A DNA stretch of 27,643 nt from AM-2324 sp042091035 (GTDB taxonomy: Bacteria > Bacteroidota > Bacteroidia > Chitinophagales > Saprospiraceae), in NCBI GenBank assembly GCA_042091035.1, contig JBELIG010000018.1, forward strand, positions 1 to 27,643, written 5' to 3'. A model generated the notes under the pieces. It was not told where the DNA came from. It saw only the letters and a list, made by a program, of their open reading frames with translations, and made no database searches. Every line of letters begins with the position of its first letter. The stretch's first letter is position 1. Of the stretch, positions 5,990 to 13,265 are shown piece by piece. A program made the position numbers and the translations under genes.

Positions 5990-7135
5990 ATGGAAGCATT
6001 CAATTACTACAACCCGACAAGACTTATCAACGGAAAGGATAAGCAGCAGGAGATTGGGAAGATTCTAAAAGAGGATGGCATAGAACATGTACTTCTTGTA
6101 TTCGGTAAATCATCGATCAAGCGCTCTGGTTTATATGATGAACTTGTAAGTATCTTAACAGATAAAGGAATTCGTTTTACGGATCATGGTGGTGTTAAAT
6201 CAAATCCAGTACTATCACATACTCGTGAGGGGATTCAAAAGGTGAAAGAGAATAATGTTCAGGCTGTGCTTGCTGTAGGTGGAGGCTCTGTAGTAGATGA
6301 GTCTAAGGCAATAGCGGCAGGTGCTCTATGGGATGGAGATGTATGGGATCTTTTTAAGGGGCAAAAAACAAACAAAGCCTTACCCCTATATACAATACTT
6401 ACTTTGTCTGCTACAGGAAGTGAGATGAATAGTGGTGCTGTAGTTACAAATGAGGAGACCTTAGAAAAGTTTTCGTTTTCATCACCTGCAACCTTTCCTA
6501 AGGTTTCAATAGTGAATGCTGCTTTTACATTTGGTTTACCAATGGATTATATGGCCTATTCTGCCGTAGATGCTATCACACATACACTTGAAGTTTATTT
6601 TACTGCTCAAGAAATGCCTCTTCTTAAAAGAAGGTTTATTGAGAATATCGTATTGACGGTGATGGAGACTACAAATAAGATCATCAAGGACCCAAAAGAT
6701 TATGATTCTAGAGCAGAGTTTGCATTGGCATCTACTTGGGCATTAAATGGACTTACTACCATAGGAGTTGGAAAGTATAGTTTTCCAAATCACATGATCG
6801 AGCACTCACTCAGTGCAATTTTTGATGTTCCACACGGTGCAGGACTTGCCGTTGTACTGCCTGCTTGGATGAAATGGTATAAGGAAAAAAACACAAAGGC
6901 TTTTGAGCGATTTGCAAAGGAAGTATTTGGACTAGATACTGCAGATCAAGGTATTGTTGCACTGGAGGATTGGTTCTTTTCTATCGGAGCTCCTACTAAA
7001 CTTGATGCATTGAATGTAGGTGTTATTGATAATAAAGAGGTTGCTGAAAATGCTTTTTTAACCTCTAAGAAGTGGGGAATGTCGGATGTGTATTCTATTG
7101 AAACTATTTCAGATATATTGGATATTGCGCGATAA
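5990..7135 (+). CDS. Iron-containing alcohol dehydrogenase (YqhD/BDH type)
   Basis: A 381-residue group III alcohol dehydrogenase that interconverts aldehydes and alcohols with NAD(P)H. The N-terminal Rossmann-like half holds G-G-G-S-V-V-D-E-S-K at residues 97-106. The C-terminal helical half holds the metal ligands Asp194 and His198 (A-V-D-A-I-T-H), His268 and His282 (V-P-H-G-A-G-L-A), with His272 as the extra histidine near the active site. The start N-Y-Y-N-P-T-R-L-I-N-G-K is typical of the butanol dehydrogenase/YqhD branch, often NADPH-dependent and active on short or reactive aldehydes. It stands between two terminators, so it is probably monocistronic. Substrate cannot be told from the sequence. 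Confidence 0.92.
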   Translation: MEAFNYYNPTRLINGKDKQQEIGKILKEDGIEHVLLVFGKSSIKRSGLYDELVSILTDKGIRFTDHGGVKSNPVLSHTREGIQKVKENNVQAVLAVGGGSVVDESKAIAAGALWDGDVWDLFKGQKTNKALPLYTILTLSATGSEMNSGAVVTNEETLEKFSFSSPATFPKVSIVNAAFTFGLPMDYMAYSAVDAITHTLEVYFTAQEMPLLKRRFIENIVLTVMETTNKIIKDPKDYDSRAEFALASTWALNGLTTIGVGKYSFPNHMIEHSLSAIFDVPHGAGLAVVLPAWMKWYKEKNTKAFERFAKEVFGLDTADQGIVALEDWFFSIGAPTKLDALNVGVIDNKEVAENAFLTSKKWGMSDVYSIETISDILDIAR

Positions 7136-7153
7136 AAACTAAGGATTAGTAGA

Positions 7154-7182
7154 ATAGATAAGAAATGATTCTTCTATTTTTT
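7154..7182 (+). terminator. Probable terminator of the alcohol dehydrogenase gene
   Basis: ATAGA (7154-7158) and AGAA (7161-7164) pair with TTCT (7169-7172) and TCTAT (7173-7177), with a 2-nt bulge, a 4-nt loop and a run of six T to 7182. The stem is AT-rich and only 9 bp, so it is a moderate terminator at best. Confidence 0.5.
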
Positions 7183-7242
7183 CTAAATTCGCCTACTAGC
7201 AATCTATGAATTGCATATTTAATTCGTGATATACCAAGTAAA

Positions 7243-8034
7243 ATGAAATCTATAAAAATAATAAAGAACAGATCCGATATAGGGGCAGGTACCCGTGGAT
7301 CTGATATGGGGATTGATGCNNNNNNNNNNNNNNNNNNNNNNNNNNNNNNNNNNNNNNNNNNNNNNNNNNNNNNNNNNNNNNNNNNNNNNNNNNNNNNNNN
7401 NNNNNNNNNNNNNNNNNNNAAAAAACTCGGTGTGTTTTGGGTGGATGCTCATGCTGACCTCCATTCTCCATTTACATCACCATCAGGAAATATCCATGGC
7501 ATGCCCCTTGCTGCAGCATTGAGTGAAGATAATATGCCATGTAAGGTCAATGAAGTTTCCGCTGAGACACTTGTGAATTGGAATAATCTAAAGAATATTG
7601 CCGTTCAAGGGCCTAAATTAGATAGTGAACATTTAGTGTTTTTTGGCCTCAGAGATACAGAGTCACCGGAGGACAAACTAATGGAAAGGAAGGGAATCAA
7701 AAATTATCCAGTCCATGAATTAAGGTATAGAGGATTCGATACTTGCATGAAAGAGGCAATGGCCAAAATGGATTCATGTGACATGATATATATATCCTTC
7801 GATGTGGATAGTATGGATTGTGATATGGTATCTTACGGTACTGGAACTCCTGTACCTAAGGGCTTTGATCCGAAAGAAGCAGAATCTATTATCAGTGAAA
7901 TACTTAGGTCTGGAAAGACTGTTTGTCTGGAACTTACGGAGGTTAATCCATTATTAGATAATAGAGGTAACAAAATGGCAGAGACAGCGTTTTCTATATT
8001 GAAAGCAGTTACTGAAGTATATGAAAGCGAGTAA
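7243..8034 (+). CDS. rocF: Arginase (ureohydrolase), interrupted by an assembly gap
   Basis: Arginase hydrolyses L-arginine to ornithine and urea with two manganese ions. The N-terminal 25 residues end in G-A-G-T-R-G-S-D-M-G-I-D, a start common in Bacteroidota arginases. After 100 N the protein resumes with V-D-A-H-A-D-L-H, S-G-N-I-H-G, then I-S-F-D-V-D-S-M-D and finally E-V-N-P-L-L-D-N-R-G-N-K-M-A-E-T-A. The Asp/His metal ligands of motifs 2 and 3 are present. The stretch with the first His ligand (G-G-D-H-S) falls in the gap. Arginase is preferred over agmatinase or formiminoglutamase because of the S-G-N-I-H-G and V-N-P-x-L-D-x-R features. The apparent 263-residue length is not real, because the gap size is a placeholder. 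Confidence 0.85.
   Translation: MKSIKIIKNRSDIGAGTRGSDMGIDXXXXXXXXXXXXXXXXXXXXXXXXXXXXXXXXXXKKLGVFWVDAHADLHSPFTSPSGNIHGMPLAAALSEDNMPCKVNEVSAETLVNWNNLKNIAVQGPKLDSEHLVFFGLRDTESPEDKLMERKGIKNYPVHELRYRGFDTCMKEAMAKMDSCDMIYISFDVDSMDCDMVSYGTGTPVPKGFDPKEAESIISEILRSGKTVCLELTEVNPLLDNRGNKMAETAFSILKAVTEVYESE
7320..7419. other. Scaffold gap, exactly 100 N
   Basis: Exactly one hundred unknown bases, the usual placeholder for a join of unknown length. It lies within the arginase gene. Arginases normally have roughly 85-95 residues between the flanking parts seen here, while 100 N allow only about 34, so the missing DNA is probably nearer 250-300 bp. Confidence 0.98.
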
Positions 8035-8114
8035 TGATTTTCTCGAACTTTATTCTATTAATTACATGGATTTCAGTAGATTGTGTTTCTAACTAAGATG
8101 ATTAAAAACAAATT

Positions 8115-8810
8115 ATGAGTCCCATTTTTTACTACGCGATTATCGGTTTGATATCCTTCGCCTCCTATGCCGTAAGTAATCGATTAAAAAAGAAATTTAA
8201 ATACTATTCAGGTGTTGCATTAGGTAATGGTCTTTCTGGAAAAGAGATTGCAGAAAAAATGCTACTAGATCATGGAATATCAGATGTGAAGGTAATATCT
8301 GTTCCTGGTCAACTTACAGACCATTACAATCCAAGGAATAAGACTGTGAATTTGAGTGAGTCTGTATATGGACAACGTAATGCCGCTGCAGCAGCTGTAT
8401 CAGCGCATGAGGTTGGACATGCTGTTCAACATGCAGAAGCATATGCTTGGCTTCAGATAAGGTCTCAATTAGTGCCTGTTGTTAGCATATCATCTAGGTT
8501 CTCAAGCTTTATTATCATAATTGGACTTGTACTGGGTGCTTCAACTAGCTTGGGTTTTGGTGTTGCAATAATTGGCTTAGTTCTGATAGCAGCTTCAACA
8601 CTTTTTTCTTTTATTACCCTACCGGTGGAATATGATGCTAGTAATAGAGCCTTGGATTGGTTAAATCGAACACATATGTTGAGCCAGAATGAATTTGATG
8701 GCGCTGAGGATGCATTAAAATGGGCGGCCAGAACATATTTGGTTGCAGCATTAGGTTCTTTAGCTATGTTGTTTTATTGGGCAATAACTCTTTTGGGGTC
8801 AAGAGATTAG
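8115..8810 (+). CDS. YugP-type membrane zinc metallopeptidase
   Basis: A 231-residue protein of the neutral zinc metallopeptidase 2 family (B. subtilis YugP; Pfam Zn_peptidase_2). One membrane segment at the N-terminus (residues 3-20) is followed by the catalytic domain with S-A-H98-E99-V-G-H102-A-V-Q-H, the HExxH zinc site. Two or three hydrophobic segments (about 122-166) and a final one near 213-229 complete the expected layout. The characteristic L-P-V-E-Y-D-A-S-N-R-A follows the middle segments and supplies a further conserved acidic residue. Physiological substrate of the family is not known to me. It lies 80 nt after arginase and 34 nt before the next gene on the same strand. Confidence 0.9.
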   Translation: MSPIFYYAIIGLISFASYAVSNRLKKKFKYYSGVALGNGLSGKEIAEKMLLDHGISDVKVISVPGQLTDHYNPRNKTVNLSESVYGQRNAAAAAVSAHEVGHAVQHAEAYAWLQIRSQLVPVVSISSRFSSFIIIIGLVLGASTSLGFGVAIIGLVLIAASTLFSFITLPVEYDASNRALDWLNRTHMLSQNEFDGAEDALKWAARTYLVAALGSLAMLFYWAITLLGSRD

Positions 8811-8844
8811 GAACTAATAATATGATAGCTATCGTTCACTCATT

Positions 8845-9561
8845 ATGAATATATCTAAACAAGGTTTTATATTTCTTTTTGTTTTGCTATTATGTCTGTG
8901 TCAAGGACGAATTGAAGGAAAGGTAAATGAGGACTCAAGGCAGCGAATTAAGCAGATTCAAAATCCTGTTTTTAACTTGCCAGTCTTTGATTTTCCGAAT
9001 GGAGCACAAACTGGTAAACTAATTTTTGGAAAGACAAGTCGTAATTCAGGATCCTTTGACAACATCCAATTTTCAGCTATAAATGGAGAAATTTTTGAAG
9101 CTCAAAATGTTATATTTTTTCCAAGTCTAAACGGAATAAAAACAATTGTTTACAAGCAAGAAAAGGAAGGTTTTTACGAAGTATTATCTGCAGGAAGATA
9201 TATGTGGATTCGGTCAATAGACCTTAGTAATTTGAACATTAAATCAATAAACTTAGAATCGTATTTAGAATCATATCTTAAGAACGGATATCGCTTATAT
9301 CTAGGAAAAAAATCAGTAGCTCTTAGAAGTGGGTCAGGAAATGGATTTCGAAAAGTTCTTGATTTGGCAGGGTCTTCTTGTGAGTTGATTTATAAAGGTC
9401 AAAAAATAAATAATTGGATCAAAGTCGAGGCAAGAAAATACTCAAATTTGGACTGTGCTAGATCATCCGACAAAATAGAATTCACTATCGAAGGTTGGGT
9501 AGAATTATTTGATAAAAAGGGTGATTTGCAGATTCAGTTTCTTCCTGGACAATGCCCCTAG
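8845..9561 (+). CDS. Secreted protein with SH3-like C-terminal domain
   Basis: 238 residues beginning with a Sec signal peptide (about residues 1-25, hydrophobic core F-I-F-L-F-V-L-L-L-C-L-C). The first half of the mature protein is beta-rich and unrecognised. The C-terminal part from about residue 150 (G-K-K-S-V-A-L-R-S-G-S-G, then a W-I-K-V-E stretch and G-W-V-E-L-F) resembles a bacterial SH3 domain, a module that often binds peptidoglycan or peptides. Four late cysteines (in S-S-C, L-D-C and the final G-Q-C-P) could form disulfides. The domain call is by pattern only. Probably extracytoplasmic; function unknown. Confidence 0.75.
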   Translation: MNISKQGFIFLFVLLLCLCQGRIEGKVNEDSRQRIKQIQNPVFNLPVFDFPNGAQTGKLIFGKTSRNSGSFDNIQFSAINGEIFEAQNVIFFPSLNGIKTIVYKQEKEGFYEVLSAGRYMWIRSIDLSNLNIKSINLESYLESYLKNGYRLYLGKKSVALRSGSGNGFRKVLDLAGSSCELIYKGQKINNWIKVEARKYSNLDCARSSDKIEFTIEGWVELFDKKGDLQIQFLPGQCP

Positions 9562-9621
9562 TCTATGTTGTTGTAAATTTCATATAGGATTTTTTTCTGA
9601 TTCCAGAATTTATTTATGAAA

Positions 9622-11811
9622 TTAAAATACAAGCATCTGCTCCGCTCTTAATTGTTGCCAGCAATCAGAAGTTAAAAATTCTTCAAATCCATCTAGTCCT
9701 GCTTCGATATAGGATTCTTTAATGGCTTTAAAGGTGCTTAGTTCTTTATCTTCTTGAGGGTAAAGTTCTTCAAAATAAGTATACAGCCATTCTGCTGTTT
9801 TTCGGTCTGTTTTTATGACTAGATCTTTAGTTTTATTAAAAAAGATTAGTTCTGCCGAATCACTCGATTCGTCAATCATTAATTCTGGAAGACTGCCTGT
9901 CCAGACAAGTTTAGTGCTTGCCCTTAGTTTTTTCCTATCGGACTGATTGATAGAATAGGCTATATATTCTGGCGCTATTAGAGTAGGAGGAATTTCAAAG
10001 TCAAACCAATCTTCTAACTCATAATCAAGACCAATTCCGTGCATGAAGTTGAACAGTGATTTGTTTAGTCCAGATTTGAATTTTTCATGATCACAGCCTG
10101 TAGGATCATCATGGAATAAATCATTGTTTGCAAATTGATTTGGCTCAGGGTATAGATTTTTCACCTTAAAAGATGCAGGGTCTAAACCTACAGGACTATG
10201 GGCTGTCATGGCAAATCTATGCCAAAAGCCAGATTGAATTACGCCTTGCTGAAAGAGTTGGCGCACCATCTCAAGTGAATTGATCGTTTCTTGTTCGGTT
10301 TGTGTTGGGAATCCATACATAAGATAGGCATGTACCATGATGCCTGCATTTGTAAAGTTGGCAGTGACTTTAGCTACTTGAGCCACAGTAACCCCCTTCT
10401 TTATAAGTTCTAATAGTCTATCGGATGCAACCTCCAGACCGCCAGAAACAGCGATACAACCCGATGCACTTAGTAATTTGCAAAGATCTTCAGTGAAGCT
10501 TTTTTCAAATCGTATGTTCGTCCACCAGGATATAGTGATCCCTCTTCTTAGTATTTCTAGAGCTAGATCTCGCATTAATGCTGGAGGTGCTGCTTCATCT
10601 ACAAAGTGAAATCCATTTTCTCCAGTTTGCGCTATAATCGTTTCAATTCTATCGCAAAGAATAGAGGCTGTGGTTGCCTGGTAGTTTGCTATGTAGTCTA
10701 AACTTACATCACAGAAGGTACATTTCCCCCAATAACAACCATGAGCAATAGTGAGCTTGTTCCATCGCCCATCTGACCATAGGCGGTGCATAGGATTAGC
10801 TATTTCAATTACGGATAGGTATTCTTTTAGTCGTAAACCTTCGTAGTCGGGAGTGCCAACATTACTGTGGGAAACATCTCTTTCTAAGGCATTATCCGTG
10901 TAGTTGATGAGACCATTCTTGAAATAGAAGGTACGTTTGAGCATAGTATGCTCCCTTTTACCCTCAAGGTACTCAATTAAAAGCCTAAGGCTTGCCTCAC
11001 CTTTATCCAGGCATACGAAATCTACGAATTCAAAAAATCGTTCTTCTGCCAAGGATCGTAACTCTGTGTTTGCATAGCCTCCTCCTAACACAATATGGAT
11101 ATGTGGGTACTTAGCTTTTAGATACTGGCCACATTTTAATCCTGCAAAAAGATTGCCCGGAAATGGAATAGACATACAAAAAACGGTTGGATTAAATGCT
11201 TGGATATATTCTTCCAAAGATTCTAAGAGCATCTCAGTGATCAAACTGTTAGGGGCATGAAGTGCTTCATACAATGGATCGAAAGAAACTGCAGCCAAGC
11301 TTAGGCGTTCAGCATATCGACTAAATCCAAAGAAAGGATCAATAGTTTCCTTTATAAGATCTGAAATGTCTTCTAAATATAGCGTAGCAAGATGTCTTGC
11401 TTTGTCCCTAATACCCAATGAACCAAAAGCCCAATCCATATCGTCCAATTGTTGGAACCTGGATGCTTCCGGTAAATAATTTCGGGTACATATTTGATGG
11501 GCTAGTGTTGGATTCCTTCCTTGAAGGAAACTTATTACTTCTTCTATGGTCTCTGTATAATAATCCTGCAAGAAAAATATTCGACGGATATTATCTGATA
11601 AATCTCCCTCAAACCCTTCTAATTCCTCAAACATTTGCTCCAATCCATTCTTAGAGAACAGTTTGAGTATTACGTCGATCCCCAGATCTGCCTGATTTGA
11701 TTCTATATCCAGGGTGTTGAAATACCCCTTTAGATAGGCTGTTGCCGGATAGGGCGTATTTAACTGCGTAAATGGAGGTGTACAAAGGAATATTTTAGAA
11801 TCAAATTTCAT
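9622..11811 (-). CDS. B12-binding-domain radical SAM protein
   Basis: A 729-residue enzyme with three parts. Residues 1-300 resemble a cobalamin-binding Rossmann domain (C-T-P-P-x-T-Q-L-N-T-P-Y-P at the start, V-L-G-G-G-Y-A-N at 241-248, V-C-L-D-K-G-E later). Residues about 350-560 are the radical SAM barrel, with cluster-binding Cys359, Cys364 and Cys367 in H-G-C-Y-W-G-K-C-T-F-C-D. About 570-729 is a C-terminal domain I do not recognise. The cysteine spacing is CX4CX2C, not the usual CX3CX2C; the DNA confirms this (TGT TAT TGG GGG AAA TGT ACC TTC TGT). Further barrel signs are S-G-G-L-E at 455 and H-A-Y-L-M-Y-G-F-P-T. It is monocistronic. The reaction cannot be told; methylation or ring chemistry is usual in this superfamily. 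Confidence 0.88.
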   Translation of the reverse strand: MKFDSKIFLCTPPFTQLNTPYPATAYLKGYFNTLDIESNQADLGIDVILKLFSKNGLEQMFEELEGFEGDLSDNIRRIFFLQDYYTETIEEVISFLQGRNPTLAHQICTRNYLPEASRFQQLDDMDWAFGSLGIRDKARHLATLYLEDISDLIKETIDPFFGFSRYAERLSLAAVSFDPLYEALHAPNSLITEMLLESLEEYIQAFNPTVFCMSIPFPGNLFAGLKCGQYLKAKYPHIHIVLGGGYANTELRSLAEERFFEFVDFVCLDKGEASLRLLIEYLEGKREHTMLKRTFYFKNGLINYTDNALERDVSHSNVGTPDYEGLRLKEYLSVIEIANPMHRLWSDGRWNKLTIAHGCYWGKCTFCDVSLDYIANYQATTASILCDRIETIIAQTGENGFHFVDEAAPPALMRDLALEILRRGITISWWTNIRFEKSFTEDLCKLLSASGCIAVSGGLEVASDRLLELIKKGVTVAQVAKVTANFTNAGIMVHAYLMYGFPTQTEQETINSLEMVRQLFQQGVIQSGFWHRFAMTAHSPVGLDPASFKVKNLYPEPNQFANNDLFHDDPTGCDHEKFKSGLNKSLFNFMHGIGLDYELEDWFDFEIPPTLIAPEYIAYSINQSDRKKLRASTKLVWTGSLPELMIDESSDSAELIFFNKTKDLVIKTDRKTAEWLYTYFEELYPQEDKELSTFKAIKESYIEAGLDGFEEFLTSDCWQQLRAEQMLVF

Positions 11812-12024
11812 ATTGTAAAGGTCGGACTTTTTTAAAATATTTCTTCAAGAGAATCTGATTCTTTTAGTTTTTGTTGAATTGATGATCAATTTGACCCCTA
11901 CACTTCATAGATAAAACATCTAGAAAAGATTTTTTCGAGTTCTCTTTATAGTAAATGAACTGTATTTTTTATTATAAATAATTTTTTATTTTGTCCTATT
12001 GAAAAAATTTAAAACTATTGAATT

Positions 12025-12657
12025 ATGGAAGCAATCATGAATCTACTTGGCAGTGAAGCTGGTCAACAAATAATCAAAGGAATTAGTCAGGAAACAAAGC
12101 AGGATGAAGGCGTAACCGGTGAGGTTTTGTCTATGGCAATGCCTATGTTAATGGGAGCTGTTAAGAAAAATGTTGCTAGTCCTGAGGGTGCTGTAAATAT
12201 ACTTTCTGCACTTACCTCAAAGCACGATGGTGGTATTATGGATACGCTCGATGGGTTTTTTGGCGGTGGTGTTGATGATGCTGATAAAAATGAGGGAGAA
12301 GGACTTTTGGGTACACTTCTTGGAGGCTCTAAGGATAATGTGGTGAATATGATTGCCGGTAAAAAGAACATTGACGTAAGCACAGTCTTGAATATTCTTA
12401 AAGTGGCAGCACCAATAATAATGGGGTATTTGGGAAAAGAGAATAGCCAAAAAGGAGACGGCTCTGCAAAAGGCTTGGAATCTGTTTTGGAAAGCTTTAC
12501 GGGCAGCGGCAAGCAGCAAGGTATGATTGAGTCCTTACTTGATGGAGATAATGATGGGTCTGTTTTGGATGACGTTGCAGGTATGTTGATGAGTAACTCC
12601 GGCAAATCTGGAGGTGGTCTTGGAAGTCTTTTAGGTGGGTTTTTAGGTAAAAAATAA
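12025..12657 (+). CDS. DUF937 family protein
   Basis: 210 residues of the DUF937 (YidB-like) family: a helical, Gly/Ser/Asp-rich protein with repeated L-L-G-G-motifs and no signal peptide. The N-terminal helix pair (about 1-60, with G-Q-Q-I-I-K-G-I-S and M-A-M-P-M-L-M-G) and a second similar unit (about 95-140, with V-L-N-I-L-K-V-A-A-P-I-I-M-G-Y-L-G) look like an internal duplication. The tail is G-G-G-L-G-S-L-L-G-G-F-L-G. The family has no established function. It has its own strong terminator and starts divergently from the radical SAM gene, 213 bp apart. ATG at 12025 is chosen; the second ATG at 12037 is also possible. Confidence 0.85.
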   Translation: MEAIMNLLGSEAGQQIIKGISQETKQDEGVTGEVLSMAMPMLMGAVKKNVASPEGAVNILSALTSKHDGGIMDTLDGFFGGGVDDADKNEGEGLLGTLLGGSKDNVVNMIAGKKNIDVSTVLNILKVAAPIIMGYLGKENSQKGDGSAKGLESVLESFTGSGKQQGMIESLLDGDNDGSVLDDVAGMLMSNSGKSGGGLGSLLGGFLGKK

Positions 12658-12678
12658 ACTTATCAAATACTGTAATAT

Positions 12679-12715
12679 AAAAGCCAGTGCAATGTTATAT
12701 TGCTCTGGCTTTTTT
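12679..12715 (+). terminator. Intrinsic terminator of the DUF937 gene
   Basis: AAAAGCCAG (12679-12687) pairs with CTGGCTTTT (12705-12713). After a T-T mismatch the stem continues with GCAAT (12689-12693) and ATTGC (12699-12703) around a 5-nt loop. A T-run follows to 12715. It begins 22 nt after the stop codon. Confidence 0.9.
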
Positions 12716-12766
12716 AGATTTCATAAATCACATCCTAGTAATAGAAGTGAAGCTTTCTTTTTTTAA

Positions 12767-12774
12767 TAACTTTG
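12767..12774 (+). promoter_or_regulatory. TAnnTTTG -7 box of the RNA-modification operon
   Basis: TAACTTTG is an exact match to the Bacteroidota -7 consensus. The start of transcription would be near 12781, leaving about 18 nt before the ATG at 12799. This decides the start of the methyltransferase gene, because a TTG at 12772 lies inside the box and would not be transcribed. No clear -33 TTG is visible. Confidence 0.55.
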
Positions 12775-12798
12775 CAGCCTAAAGAAAATTTAAATTCA

Positions 12799-13257
12799 AT
12801 GAGACATAAGTGGGATAGGAATGAGGAACGCTATTTTGCCATTGGGGTTTATAAACCTAAGACTGAGGAAAATATTGGTACTCTCTGGCGTAGCGCATAT
12901 ATATTAGGTGCCGACTTTATTTTCATTATCGGAAAGAAGTACAAAAAGCAACGGACTGATACACACAAGGTATGGTCTAGAATTCCACTTTTTCAATTTG
13001 AGTCTTTTGAAAGCTTTTATTCCAGCATGCCTTATAGCTGTAAACTTGTAGGGATCGAACTAGACGATCGAGCTCAAGATATTAAAGCGTATCAGCACTT
13101 TGAACGATCCATGTATTTGTTAGGATCAGAAGATAATGGCTTACCAAAAGCAGTAGTCAAAAAATGTCATGACCTAATAAAATTGCCAGGAACTAGTTCA
13201 TTAAATGTTGCTGTGGCAGGATCTTTAGTATTATTTGACCGAGTAAATAAAGAATAG
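12799..13257 (+). CDS. TrmH/SpoU-family RNA 2'-O-methyltransferase
   Basis: 152 residues from the ATG at 12799, a single SPOUT domain with no extra RNA-binding domain. It would transfer a methyl group from S-adenosylmethionine to a ribose 2'-OH in tRNA or rRNA. Motif 1 is T-E-E-N-I-G-T-L-W-R-S-A (N and R conserved), motif 2 is Y-L-L-G-S-E-D-N-G-L-P and motif 3 is L-P-G-T-S-S-L-N-V-A-V-A-G. Together these form the trefoil knot that holds the cofactor. The size is that of small TrmL/TrmH-like enzymes, so tRNA is a likely target, but this is inference. It lies 8 nt before the pseudouridine synthase gene, so the two are one operon with an RNA-modification theme. Confidence 0.9.
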   Translation: MRHKWDRNEERYFAIGVYKPKTEENIGTLWRSAYILGADFIFIIGKKYKKQRTDTHKVWSRIPLFQFESFESFYSSMPYSCKLVGIELDDRAQDIKAYQHFERSMYLLGSEDNGLPKAVVKKCHDLIKLPGTSSLNVAVAGSLVLFDRVNKE

Positions 13258-13265
13258 TATAGCAC

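Noticed and set aside
7219..7471. Antisense and alternative-frame ORFs across the N run
   Set aside because: They exist only because unknown bases are read as open; the arginase frame has clear motifs on both sides.
12087..12605. 172-residue minus-strand ORF opposite the DUF937 gene
   Set aside because: Composition is Ser/Pro-rich shadow of the Gly/Ser-rich sense gene; no start context or motif.
12772..12798. TTG start giving a 161-residue methyltransferase
   Set aside because: The TTG lies inside the exact -7 box TAACTTTG, so it would precede the transcript; the ATG at 12799 fits the family.
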